Shown in pieces: positions 1 through 10,855 of a stretch of 64,000 nucleotides of DNA. The position numbers and the translations under genes are program-made. The notes under the pieces were generated by a model. The model did not search any database and was not told the origin of the DNA. It was given only the letters and a program-made list of their open reading frames with translations. Where the stretch lies: the NCBI RefSeq assembly GCF_048771995.1, contig NC_133036.1, forward strand, positions 16,461,001 to 16,525,000. Direction: 5' to 3'. Each line of letters begins with the position of its first letter. Positions within the stretch are counted from its first letter, which is position 1. This DNA is from Taeniopygia guttata (taxonomy: Eukaryota > Chordata > Aves > Passeriformes > Estrildidae).

Positions 1-69
1 TTCCCTGATCTCCGACACAGAACCTTCCCGGTCTGCAGCCCGGCCCCGGCGCTCGGCCGCCCGGCCCGT

Positions 70-490
70 CCCTGGGCCGGTGCTGCCCCCTCACGGCACG
101 GCCCGGCCCGTCCCTGGGCCGGCGCTGCCCCCTCACGGCACGGCACGGCCCGGCCCTGGGCCGGCGCTGCCCCCTCACGGCACGGCCCGGCCCTGGGCCG
201 GCGCTGCCCCCTCACGGCACGGCCCGGCCCGTCCCTGGGCCGGCGCTGCCCCCTCACGGCACGGCACGGCACGGCCCGTTCCCTGGGCCGGCGCTGCCCC
301 CTCACGGCACGGCCCGGCCCGTCCCTGGGCCGGCGCTGCCCCCTCACGGCACGGCACGGCCCGGCCCTGGGCCGGCGCTGCGCCCTCACGGCACGGCACG
401 GCCCGTCCCTGGGCCGGCGCTGCCCCCTCGCGGCACGGCCCGGCCCTGGGCCGGCGCTGCCCCCTCACGGCACGGCACGGCCCGGGCGCG
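70..490. repeat. GC-rich tandem repeat (minisatellite)
   Basis: About nine to ten imperfect units of roughly 36-52 bp, each built from a CACGGCACGGCCCGG-like stretch followed by CCTGGGCCGGCGCTGCCCCC. The unit keeps both strands open and produces long Ala/Pro/Arg-rich reading frames that look like repeat artefacts, not protein. The block is CpG-dense and may be the edge of a CpG island to the left of the window, possibly the promoter side of the HPRT1-like gene, but no exon 1 was recognised. Confidence 0.85.
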
Positions 491-565
491 CTCGGGCACC
501 GCGCGGCGCATCAGAGCCCGGCTCTGCCTCCCCAACGGAAACAACCGATAGCAAATTCGCTTACT

Positions 566-580
566 TCAATTAAATGCTTT
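566..580 (-). promoter_or_regulatory. possible minus-strand polyadenylation signal
   Basis: Read on the minus strand this is CTAATAAAGCATTT, a canonical AATAAA hexamer at the border between the GC-rich repeat and AT-rich DNA. It could end a minus-strand transcript or belong to an old LTR. No minus-strand coding exon was recognised to its right, so the call is weak. Confidence 0.25.
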
Positions 581-616
581 ATTAGCCGTCGTACAATGTG
601 TCTGGAGGACCTTTAA

Positions 617-3600
617 AATGGTCGCAGCAGTCTCAAGGCCGGACACTCCGAACTGTTACAGAATGCAAACCTGTTTAACAAACTCAGGTATGGAAACAGC
701 AAAGTCAAGTCCTGAGAAAAGTAGTTACTGATTCAATGGCTCTGGGAATAGATGCAAAGCCAGGAGCACTGTTGTTCTGTATAGACTGGCTGCTGTTTAC
801 CAAGATACCAGCGCTGATCTAATTAATTTCCAGTCTGTTTGTGTGGGCTACGTTTATTGGCTCTTTCAGCATCCCATTATCTAAAGCAGGGCAAAAGATT
901 GAAACCCGATTTGGTTTCCTCAGAACACTTAATTTTAAAAAGATGCACTTGGGGCTCCCATATGGAACAAATACATATACCCATAAACTTTTTTGTTCTT
1001 TCCTATGGGAGTATGAGTATGATCACATAACTTACAACAGAGAAGCCATCCAAGGATGCCAGCTGACTACATTCTATTTTCATTATTCACCAATGACAAA
1101 CTGCTGTTGTAGCATGAACATTTTACCTGTGAGTACTTTTTTCTTCAGAATGTGACAATAAAACAAGTGATTGTGGTGTGTGATTACTATCATGGTTCTG
1201 TGGAATTTACTGAGAAGCCTAAATTCATTTGAAGAAATATGATCTGGGAAGTAGTTTTCAAATAGAGTAGGCAGAGACTTCTTGAACCACCTTAAAGTTT
1301 AATGAAAGAGTAAACATAGGCTCTAATCAATAAAGTCACTGCTCATTTGTCACTCTAATGTTCCCCATGCAGCCAAAACACAAAAGCTAATATTCCCCAT
1401 GCAGCCAAAACACAAAAATAAGTCAGTGAGAAGAATTTTCTACGACCCTTTTCTGAAACGGAATTAAACAGGACTTTAGAACTGGGTCCAGTTCAGGTCA
1501 GATCTAAGAGTACAGTGCCTAAAGGAGACACAAAGATTTGCAAGATCCAATGTACAGTTTCTAGAAATGTGAGTAATATGGAAACAAACTTGCCTCAAAT
1601 AAAAAAATTCAGGGAGTTATAAAATTTACACAGTGTATGTGGCCTTCTAATGTCCAGAACCAAAAAAAATATATTACATGTGAGAATATTTTCAAGTGGC
1701 CTGTTCAGAGAGCAGGAAGGAGAAATCCAATAAGGAGTAATGCCAAGGAGTAATATGTAGTCAAGGTTCCCCTATACAGAGATTGCATACACCAAAAAGT
1801 CAGAGAAGAACAGGGCATTTTGAAACAGGGCACAGCTAAGCTGGGAGCTGCAGATCAGATCAGATATGCATACAGTATTTATTTTTTCACTATAATTTCA
1901 GCCACTGTGCTCAGTTTGACTGCTGAAAGTGGTAAACTGAGAGTAGTACCAATAAGTAATGCATGATTAGAAAGAGGCTTCAAACAAGTAGGTGCATTCA
2001 AGCTGTTGATTTTAGCAAAACTAGGCTAAACTCTGTTTAAATGTGGAAAACTACATGAGACTCAACCAACAAATGTGTCAGCTAGAAAGGCCCACCTTAC
2101 TCTAGGAATTAGAAGAGCAAGGCTTTTCTCAGGATATGGAGCTCACAGGTGTATAGGAAATACAGCAGGGAATTCACAGAAAGAAGGTCCTCCTGACTAC
2201 ATCAAATAGGGGTCAGGTAGCCTCAAGGCACTAACACTTCCAAAGAGAACTACTATTTAATGTCTCACTTAAGGTTGTGGATATGCCTATTAATCCATTG
2301 CAACAGATTTTGTACATTATCCCAAGTGTCACTAGCCACAATCTGAAGAGCAACTGTGAAGCTAAAAGAAACAAGAAAAATCTCCTTTCATTAGCTACTG
2401 TGCTCCCTCACCAAGAGAACACTAAACTAGCTGAATTAATAAAATATACCCCATCTAGTAAGAACATCCTGTAATATGTTGCATGCAAGTTCATTTTACA
2501 AGTAGGATTAATTTTTAGAACTTTCAGGCTTTCATGTTAATCCCAGATAATAGTGCAGTTTTGCAGATCAATCAGATTACAGGAAATGTCAGCATGATTT
2601 GATTTTAAATGCTGTAAAGCATGTTACTGGAACTATCACCCTCTTGTTTCATGAAAGGATGACCTGGAAAAATGATAGACAGGGCTCACCACATCTCAAC
2701 AACTGCAGACCTCTCCATCAAGATCCTTTTAAATACAGGCTTTGTCTGCTTTATTTTCTGACAGCAAGTTATAACATGAATTTTTATAAGACATGGACTT
2801 TATCACAACAATGGATTGTGTAAACAAACACTGTGTAAGAAAATTGTATACAACCTTTCCTTTTACACATACACCACTGGTTTACCACCTGCTACAACCA
2901 AATATCTGATGTGTGTTTTCAGTTAAAAGCCCCACCTCAGATTCTACCTAGTCCTTCCCATTAATTTGACTGATGAGCTTCTCTTTTGCATCTCCCTCGT
3001 TCCCCACATCTTTATTCTCATTGGTTACAGCAGGGCTCAAGCTAATTTTATTTCTGGTTAATCTGATTAGGTAAAAACCTGGGATTGTGATGTCAGTACA
3101 TAAGCAGAAGGAAGTAATGCTTCCTGCAGGAAAGATGGAAATTTTGACCTTCTAGAAGCAAGCCATAGTGCAACTGAAAGATTAAAACAGAGCAAGCCAA
3201 ACTGAAGTAGTAAGACGAACTCATTCTGCAAGAGCATCCTTCAAAGAGGGATTATGGCTCATGGACTGCAGGTAAAAGCATAATGTCCTTGTGTTTGGAT
3301 ATTTGCCTGAAGGGAGCTTTGGCTGGGGGGAAAAGGTAATCTTCACCAAAAATAGCAGAACATTAGAAATCCTGGGTAATGAAAAGCTTTGGTTCTTCTA
3401 TTTACTCAGCAGAAAAGATGGCTTTCAGAGCAGAGGCATCTTGATAGACTCACTTTTCTACAAATGCATGACATTATTTGACTTTAACATACCTATATTC
3501 ATTCTTTCATTCTGTGCTGAGAAACAACAGTTATTAATTTTTATACTGTACAAAATTTCTGTAATTAGTTTTGTTGTTTTTTTTCCACTTCAACTCAGAA

Positions 3601-6396
3601 ACTTACATCAGTAATTGAACAGACGAGACTAAAACTAAATTAAACAACTAATTCCTCAATTTATAAATCCATTATTTAAAAAATTAATGATTTTGTATGA
3701 CCGTATAGTAGATTGCTTTATTATTATGGGCTGTCACTGTATTATTCAGCATATACCAAGGCAATATTCAACAATGCAAAGGCTTTAATGAGCCTGTAAG
3801 GTAGGCTGCTGTGGTGACGTGGTGCTCAAACTGATGCAATCCTTAAAGTTCTGGTTTTGAACTTTTCATTAGGCTTTAGAAAATGCTTCACACAGAGGAT
3901 ATTGTTGTAGAAGATATTGTTTGTACCAAAGACTCTCAATGAACAGATTTGTTAAACCAAGTAATAGCCATAAAGCTGCACTGCTGGAGTAGCTTTAAGC
4001 AGTAATGACTATGCACACCTATATGCCTCAAGATTACCTTTATTTCACAGTTACATCCACACGGACAAACTCATCCCTCACTTGAGTTGAAGGAGTTGTG
4101 GTGACACTAATCAAATACAGCCAGAAGCTCAGCTTTGGCAAAAGGCTGACCTTTAACTTGCTGTGCAGAAGAAATGCTGTGCCTTTGTAAATGCAAAAGC
4201 AGATTGTAAAGCTGAAGTCCATTAAATACTGCAATCAGTATCACGATTAGGCAAAAGAAGCTGCTCAAATTACAGCGAGTATTATCACTGCTTTTAAGCT
4301 GCAGTTAAGTAGAATGCAATAGAATGGGAATCTTGGAGACAAAATAAAACAAAACCCAACAACAATACAAACAGCACTTTTTATACTGGTGTCAGTGACT
4401 ATCCTTAAAGGTGCTTTTTTTTGATGCTTCAAATGATAATGATGTTTATGTGTACCAGTAGTCTTAAATAATCATTGTCTTTGACCAGTGCTTCTAATTA
4501 AGTCAAAATCTCATACCCTGCTTGTGTATTCATCACTAGCAGCCTCCCAGAGGGAGAAATTCAAGCTGTCCAGCTGGGTCAATCGAACATCAAGCCATGA
4601 GCAGCTCTGCACTCACTAAAGCTGCTCTCGGTGCTGTGGCACAGCCCGACCCAGCCAATCCCAGGGTCACTGCCAGCGTCTCTCCACAATCAATCAGGCA
4701 CGAACAAACCCGATCTAAAACCAATGCTGTACTTATGCTTTCACTTCGCTGACTTCAGCCACAAAGAAAATAGTAACTAAACCAGGCAGAACAGAACTGC
4801 ACCCACCCAGGGCTCAGCTCGAGGTCATTCTGCATGTTCTTGGACCATTAGAGCTGATAATTTTAAGTACTTGCAGAATATGCTTAGTCCAGCCAGGATG
4901 AGCTTCTATATCCATTACCTTGGGCTACTACAATCTGTTTTCTGAAATTTCCTTCAACACCTGTCTCTAGTTTTATCTTTAAATGCAGGAAGCTATTTGT
5001 GGCCAATTTAAAATAAATGGCAGTAATTGGTTATTTCATTTTTGGCTGCCATGAGTTTTGCAAGTGATAACCTACTACTGTTTCCTACAGACCATTTTCT
5101 GTTCTTCCTAAGCACGTACTCTCCTATGCCAAAGAAAAGGAGAATTAAAAACAATTCATCTGTCTAAAGAGTTTGCAGGTGTTATGTTAACTTGTTGTTA
5201 GCAATACTTTATGCTATCACTGCTCTGAGCTTTTAGCAAGATGCTTTGCTGCGTTCTGCAGAAGATAACTGGTATGTAGATAACTTATTTTTCACTGTTG
5301 AAGCTTTGAGCCAGCTCTGAATTTTTCTTTCAGTTAGTTCTGTATTTTTAACAACAGCAGGGCAGTAGCAGATGTGACAAAATCTCATTAATTTGAGGGT
5401 GTTTTCCTAATTTATTCCTAAAACTTATATATTAATCTTATTCACAATTATTTCTACTTCCTTATATGTTTCCTTCCTGGTGGTTTTGTACCACCACTTA
5501 ATAAATGAACAAAGCATCCATCAAGGTCTTGAAGGGAGGTAAAATCCAAAGACACCAATCTGTTTGGGGCCAGAAGAGTAACCCAAATGGAGATTATGGT
5601 TCTTCTAGACATGCAGACATCTCTGGGTGCAACGGCCTGAAACCAGCATGTTGAATGAAGAACTGTAACCCGAAATCCTGCAGGCAAAAGGGTTAAGGTC
5701 CAGATCTGTGGGAAGTATCCCTTGCCAGTCCCCAGGCATGATGAAGAACACTGCTACAAGGGAAAACAGCTTAACTGCTTTCCACCTGTGGTCACCCTCT
5801 GCAGCTTCCCCTCTTCCCATTGCCATCCTAAAGCTTCTCCTCTGGGGTGAGCCACCTCCCTTGTCCTCTGAGACAGCTAATGGTTGGAATGTCAAAAGTT
5901 CAGCTGTGAATTCATGCTTAGGAGGAAGAGTTTCCTCTTTTACACAGTGGAAAATGATGATCAAGGTAGAGCAGCACCTCAAAATCACATGCTGACCTGT
6001 AATCCCAATCTCCTTGCCTTACATTTTAATTTTCATTTATCTACCACACAAGCAAGCTACTGAGCTCTGCAAAACAGCAAATGGAACAAGAGAGGAGGTT
6101 GTTATTGTCTTGGGTGGCTTTTTAAAGGAGTTGATGATGGCCAATAATTTATCTCATAATGACTGGGGCACAGTACTTGTTTATCCATTCACAACTCCAT
6201 TCACAACTCAGCCACCAGCTCCTGAATTATCAGATTGTGAACATGTCTAGCAGAAAGATCAAAAACTCTCAGAAATATTTTTATTTTGCCACATTATTGT
6301 AGTGGAGGAATTTTTGCTTCACACTATCAGAGATTGGAAGCTTTTTATTGTATGGTTTTGTTGCTAGTTTTAGACTTACTTCCTTTTCCCTTGCAG
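617..6396. other. no recognisable gene; probable 5' flank or intron 1 of the HPRT1-like gene
   Basis: AT-rich sequence of almost 6 kb. Open frames here are short and show no family resemblance. A short direct repeat (TATTCCCCATGCAGCC and neighbours) occurs near 1357-1415. If the HPRT1-like gene began in the GC-rich block at the window start, this would be its intron 1. Nothing else was recognised. Confidence 0.5.
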
Positions 6397-6503
6397 ATAA
6401 GAGATGAGGAAAGTGGCTACAACAAAAATCTATTTTGCATTCCAAAGCATTATGAAGAAGATTTAGAAAGAATCTTCATTCCTCATGGACTCATCCTGGG
6501 CAG
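6397..6503 (+). pseudogene. HPRT1-like: HPRT1-like exon 2
   Basis: Acceptor ttcccttgcag, donor CAG|gtatga, length 107 bp, the same as mammalian HPRT1 exon 2. It encodes [19 protein letters not shown] followed by [16 protein letters not shown], with no stop or shift. The junction to exon 3 rebuilds the Arg codon (AG|G) as in HPRT1. Confidence 0.9.
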
Positions 6504-6937
6504 GTATGAGAGTAAACAGAAAAGAATAGGGACAGTGGTGCCAATTTTTGTCCCTCCAAATGAAAAGACTGAGGCCCTTCCCCAGTGCAGCCCATGAGAA
6601 ACATGGAAACCCTGCAGCCTAATACTTCTGTCCTAAAGTCTAGTACAAGAGGGAGTTTATGGAGAGGATTCCTCTACAAGCCCAGTTAAGCTTCCATGTT
6701 CCCTCAAATATCTTTACCTATCCTGTAATATTAAGGTTTATGGATTAAATTGGCTTGTGCTGTGCAAATATGTAACTGATTTTCCTATGACTTGCTGTGG
6801 TCACTATTTGCTAGCTATAAAAACATACCAGCAAGATGAAAATTTTTACGTGAACATTGCTTAATATATGGACAAAAAACTATGATATACAGAACATTTT
6901 CCAGAATTCCCTTTTTTTTTTTTTTTTTTCCCCACAG

Positions 6938-7121
6938 GACAGAACGTTTGGCTAAAGATATCATGCAAGACATGGGAAGTCATCACACTGTTGCACTATG
7001 TGTCCTTAAAGGAGGCTATAAATTCTTTGCTGATTTTCTAGACCATATAAAATCACTAAATCAAAATGGTGATAAATCTGTGCCTGTTACCGTGGATTTT
7101 GTCAGAATAAAAAGCTACTGT
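6938..7121 (+). pseudogene. HPRT1-like: HPRT1-like exon 3
   Basis: The acceptor follows a long T tract (ccccacag) and the donor is TGT|gtaagc. Length is 184 bp, identical to mammalian exon 3. It encodes [19 protein letters not shown], then [20 protein letters not shown], and ends [11 protein letters not shown]. The frame is intact and the pyrophosphate-binding VLKGG is kept. Confidence 0.93.
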
Positions 7122-7461
7122 GTAAGCAACTTTCTTTTCTTTGGAAAATTGACTCTTTCCGTAGACTGGCATTCTAAATACTCGTAGTTTGAGTTTATGC
7201 ATATAAAAATTGAGTTTATGCATACATTCTGTTCAAATTACATACTAAAAAGGAACTGATTTACTGATCTTCTCCAAAGGGTGGACATTACGCATTCACT
7301 GGAATAAACATATAGCAGAACACTCAACATGTCAAAGCCAGGAACAGATCTCATACTCCCTCCTCTTGCAAAAAGCAAGAGCAGCACACCTTTCAAATAA
7401 ACACAGGATAACACTTTTGGGCATGCTTTATGTGACTTCCATCTCTTCTTTCTCCTCCTAG

Positions 7462-7490
7462 AATGATTCACCTGCAGAAAAAATCAGTTA
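7462..7490 (+). pseudogene. possible remnant of HPRT1-like exon 4
   Basis: A strong pyrimidine tract ending in cctcctag is followed by AATGATTCACCTGCAGAAAA, which reads NDSPAEKIS before a stop. Mammalian exon 4 starts AATGACCAGTCAACAGG (NDQSTGDIK). Only the first 20 or so bases resemble it and no donor follows, so this is tentative. Confidence 0.25.
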
Positions 7491-7690
7491 ATATATTCAA
7501 ATAATTTGGGTGAATAGTCAATGTATGCTGAGAGGAGCTTGTTTGGCTTGAAGTTTGAGGGGGAGGAAGCAAATGAAGGAAGTAATCTGTATCTAGCTGC
7601 TGGAAAATTAAATGTTTCTTAAACTGGGAAATTTACCCATGCACTACCATCTTCACTGCTCAAATTAATACAGAAAGGTTTTATGGTTCT

Positions 7691-7895
7691 TTCTGTGTAG
7701 TCCATAAAGTCTCATGTGCCACAGGGAATGCCACAGGGAATGCCACAGGGAATGCCACAAGGAAATACAGGATGGGAGAATACAGGATGGGAGAATGCCA
7801 GTCTTCAGTTCAGTGGCAGGTACAGCTGAGGGGATGAACAAGATATGGTCTACTGATGGTGCTTTTTCCTTACTGAAGAAAACTTTATGTTTGAA
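7691..7895 (+). repeat. HPRT1-like last-exon/3' flank copy A, with internal tandem expansion
   Basis: From the GGGAATGCCACAGG core onward this closely matches copy C (11626-11765) over about 130 bp: both share GGAAATACAGGATGGGAGAA and later GCTGAGGGGATGAACAAGAT. Copy B is the pseudogene's own exon 9 at 10808. Here a 12-bp unit (GAATGCCACAGG) is repeated about four times at 7717-7763, followed by a 15-bp unit (GATGGGAGAATACAG type) twice. The copy lies between exons 3 and 7, where exons 4-6 should be. Confidence 0.75.
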
Positions 7896-8669
7896 GGAAA
7901 TTCATCTCTTTCCATAGATTTTCTAACACCACCTCAAGTTGTCTCAATACTAGAATGACAACACTCAGAATATTTCTTAATATCCTCAACCGTAGAATAT
8001 TTCTCAATATCCTTACTGTAGAAGTTTCCAGAATCTAAGAGTCTGACAGCACTTGGAAGATTACTTCAAGTAGCATTCTAGATCTGCTTTTAGTAGATCT
8101 CTAAAAGAAAATTTTGTGGACTATCCCTGCTTCTGTAAAGTAACCACAATGCTTTATAAAAACAGTAGATTTAAGCATCAGTTATTCAGACAGTTCTTCT
8201 AGTGACTGTCCAGGAGGTTCTCAATTTCTTCTGAAGTGTACAGGCAAACCAAGGATAGAAATGATTTTGCAGAAGAAATCTTTTTTTCTCTCCCTCCCTC
8301 CCTCCCTCCCTCCCTCCTTCCGTCCCACCCCACTAAAATCATTACCAGCCACTTGGACATGCTTCCCTCTCTTGGCTATTCTAGTGTCCTGGGGCATTGC
8401 TGCATGGAAAGGGAAAGATCAGAGACAGAGGACTGAAGGGAACTGAATACAAGGTCAAGCCACTTGGACATAAAGAACGAGCCTAGATCAGAGACTTTGC
8501 TTCTCCCTCCACTACGAGGCTGAACACTACTGTTTTCTGTGCAATAATCTCACTGGTTTAATTTAAGTGCATGATTTTAGAACTGTTTGGAGAGGCATGG
8601 CAGAAAGGAAGTCTACAAATTAGAGCAAGACGTATTTTAAAAACCAGCCTTCTCTGCTCTGCCTTACAG
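7896..8669. other. intronic stretch, nothing recognised except the TCCC repeat
   Basis: Expected place of HPRT1 exons 5 and 6. No sequence with the DTGKT loop coding pattern and flanking splice sites was seen. Confidence 0.5.
8288..8320 (+). repeat. (TCCC)n simple repeat
   Basis: About eight near-perfect CTCC/TCCC tetramers following a T run. A simple microsatellite within the HPRT1-like intron. Confidence 0.9.
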
Positions 8670-8716
8670 CCTGCTCATTAAAATGACATGTCAGAGTCCA
8701 GGTTACAGACCAGACT
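8670..8716 (+). pseudogene. HPRT1-like: HPRT1-like exon 7
   Basis: Acceptor tctgccttacag, donor ACT|gtaagt, exactly 47 bp as in mammalian HPRT1. It encodes LLIKMTCQSPGYRPD, the counterpart of LLVKRTPRSVGYKPD. The frame is open; substitutions such as Arg to Met and Pro to Cys suggest relaxed constraint compared with exons 2 and 3. Confidence 0.85.
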
Positions 8717-9370
8717 GTAAGTATCATGTTTTTCTAGTATTTTTTTCCTGTATTTTCCAAAACACAGTCTTGCAATTTCACTTCAGGCAGCACATCTGAC
8801 AACTGGCACATAAGTTTAATGAAGGCCAAGAGAAATTGGGAGAAACTACATAAAAGCTTGTGATCTAATGACCAGCTACACCATCCTGAGTCCTCATGAC
8901 CACATTCTTTTTTCCCCCTGAGTGCAGATTTAGCTACTTGATATACAAATTTAACTATACAGATAGCAAAAACACAATCAAACCTTAACTGTGTTTTGCT
9001 CTGCTTTGACCCCAAGGGCATTTGTTTTGACAATTTGGCATTATTAAACTTGCCTTGTTTCCAAACTGAAAAGTCCTACTGAATCAAAGTTCATCTCCTT
9101 TCACTCAAGTAAAATCTCACTCCTTTTCTCCTCTCCCAGGACTAACTCATAACTAGGTCTTAAACAATTATTTTGTTAATAAAAATCATTCTCTTAACAC
9201 CTTAATTATATTACTGACTGATGGGAATGGTTTATACTCTAACATCTGTCATCAATTTACAGCTCAGATTTTTAAGGAAGGACCCTGAAAGAGATGACAC
9301 CTACTTCTCTTAGCTCAAGTATGCGTTGAATACCAACTGTGCACTTAAAAGCTATTTACACCATTTACAG
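8717..9370. other. HPRT1-like intron 7
   Basis: AT-rich intron of 654 bp between the donor at 8717 and the acceptor before 9371. No repeat or RNA gene was recognised. Confidence 0.7.
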
Positions 9371-9444
9371 ATACAGACTTTGAAATTCCAGATAAATTTG
9401 TGGTTGGATACTCTTGACTAAATGAATACTTCAGACATTTAAAT
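9371..9444 (+). pseudogene. HPRT1-like: HPRT1-like exon 8 with in-frame stop
   Basis: Acceptor ccatttacag, donor AAT|gtaagt. Length is 74 bp against 77 in mammals. It encodes [15 protein letters not shown], then TGA, then LNEYFRHLN, matching [23 protein letters not shown] of HPRT1. Two short deletions in the GYALDYN region sum to 3 bp, so the downstream frame is kept but a stop arises. Both splice sites survive. Confidence 0.85.
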
Positions 9445-10807
9445 GTAAGTACATGCACATTCCTCCACTGCCAGGTATCAGGTACCTACCTACCACAGGT
9501 ACCCAGCAAGAATATGTGCTTCTACTCAGAGCTTCTCAACAATTAAAAAACCTTCAATTCCAGCTATAAACTTCCATTAAATGAACAAAACCATTTTTAA
9601 GGTGCAGACTTGGTAATGCAATGTAGGTGCATAAGAAATGTTTGTACTTCACCTTATATAATTCTACTCCACAAGTCTCATGGCTCAGCCATGCTGCAGG
9701 ACATTTTGAATCCCCAGGATGGTGAGCAGCATACAATCTGCAGCCCAATCTGAAAAGAAAATAATTTGTAATTTGACTTGGATATTTGTCTGTCTGTCTT
9801 AGTTCAATCGTATGTTGCTCTTTTGTCACTAAGTTCTTTAAAGTGGCTGTGCAGGGACTCCGTTGAAGGTTTTCCATACACTTACAGATAACACGTCTGT
9901 AAGACCTCTCTTCCCTTATTCTATTACAGCTTCCTTAGGCCGCACAGAGTAGTAGACTTGGAAACATCATAAAAACTAATAGGGTTTTCAAATGTACTTC
10001 CTTAATTCTGGTTAACTCGGAAAGTTTTTCACTTCTAAGTCTTTTTACTAAGACAAACAATCTGTGCTATTGCTCAGCAGCATGAAGGCAAATGCAGTAA
10101 TTTAAGAAATCCAAGTTCTTTAGGCTATATGAAAAACTTGGGTTTCTATATGGGTTTTTATATAATGCCTTGTGTAGGCTGACCTAGAGCAGAGGCTAGA
10201 GAGTGTTACAGAATAAAGTAGGGATCTATTCAAAGGCCTCAATGGATCCACCTGGGGCCCTGCAAGAGCCCAGCCAGGCCTACACCCAAGATGGACCCAG
10301 AACGGTCCCAGAATGGACGACCGGTCACAAGGTCTCTCACTTTGATCAGTTCTGGCCCATCTGCACATTGGAGTGAATTGTCCAATTCCAGCTTCAGCTT
10401 ATGAAGTCCCACCCTTCTTGTTTTTCTCTCTTCAGCCCACCATTGTTTGTGCTCTTGGGCCTGAGATTTGGATCATTTGTCCTTGGTACCCAGCTAGAGA
10501 AGGAATTGTTTTGTCTGCCTGCTCTGTGAAGAGAGCTCACCATCCCCTCATATGAAGCTCAGAACTACACACTAAAGCAGCACAGAATTTGAAAAATGTA
10601 AAAGCTAAAACCTAAAGCATCATATAGATTACAAGCGTGGAAAGAATATTAAAATCTCAAGTTTACTGTAAGCAGGAAACTTGCAACAATTATGGTTCTA
10701 GTGTGTTTTTATTACAGTGCTGGGAATGCAGCTGAAAATCAGTCTTGCATTTCATTCGAAGATAGAGATTGATAAATACTGTATACTGTATTTTTTTTTT
10801 CTTTTAG
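9445..10807. other. HPRT1-like intron 8
   Basis: A 1.36-kb stretch between the exon 8 donor and the exon 9 acceptor. It has several short open frames on both strands, none of recognisable family. Nothing else was identified. Confidence 0.6.
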
Positions 10808-10855
10808 CACATCTGTATTGTGAAAGAGAATGCCAAAGAAAAAGGCAGGATGTAA
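10808..10855 (+). pseudogene. HPRT1-like: HPRT1-like terminal coding exon 9 (copy B)
   Basis: A T-rich acceptor (ttcttttag) is followed by HICIVKENAKEKGRM and TAA, the counterpart of HVCVISETGKAKYKA-stop. Fifteen codons plus stop is the same length as HPRT1. The homologous 3' flank continues to about 10880 (GTCAGTCTTC is shared with copies A and C). A good donor (GAG|gtgagg) follows at 10899, so this exon could be spliced onward. Confidence 0.8.

Larger units (their letters stand above)
6397..10855 (+). pseudogene. HPRT1-like: HPRT1-like gene, unprocessed and apparently broken
   Basis: Intron-bearing relative of hypoxanthine-guanine phosphoribosyltransferase, the cytosolic purine-salvage enzyme that makes IMP and GMP from PRPP. 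Five exons were recognised in order: exon 2 (6397-6503), 3 (6938-7121), 7 (8670-8716), 8 (9371-9444) and the terminal coding exon 9 (10808-10855), all with GT-AG borders. Residues match HPRT1 far better than PRTFDC1: [19 protein letters not shown] and [15 protein letters not shown] (the last holds the pyrophosphate-binding Leu-Lys-Gly-Gly turn). Exons 4-6, with the PRPP loop (VEDIIDTGKT in mammals), were not found. Exon 8 contains an in-frame TGA and is 3 bp short through two small deletions. Retained introns mean it is not a retrocopy. In chicken, to my knowledge, the functional HPRT1 lies on another chromosome than HYDIN, so this may be a paralogue or duplicate. An assembly error in exon 8 is possible, but missing exons 4-6 argue for a true pseudogene. 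Confidence 0.8.

Noticed and set aside
80-616. Long Ala/Pro/Arg-rich open frames on both strands in the GC-rich repeat
   Set aside because: They come from the tandem unit itself, show no domain, no splice context and mirror each other on the two strands.
6397-7121. PRTFDC1 as the identity of the HPRT-like gene
   Set aside because: Residues [17 protein letters not shown] and [15 protein letters not shown] follow HPRT1, whereas PRTFDC1 reads LFTYP, DLEYVLIPHGI and [15 protein letters not shown].
8238-8275. ACAGGCAAACCAAGG resembling HPRT1 exon 6 (ACTGGCAAAACAATG)
   Set aside because: Only about 15 bases match, the reading frame does not give DTGKT, and no acceptor or donor is in the right place.
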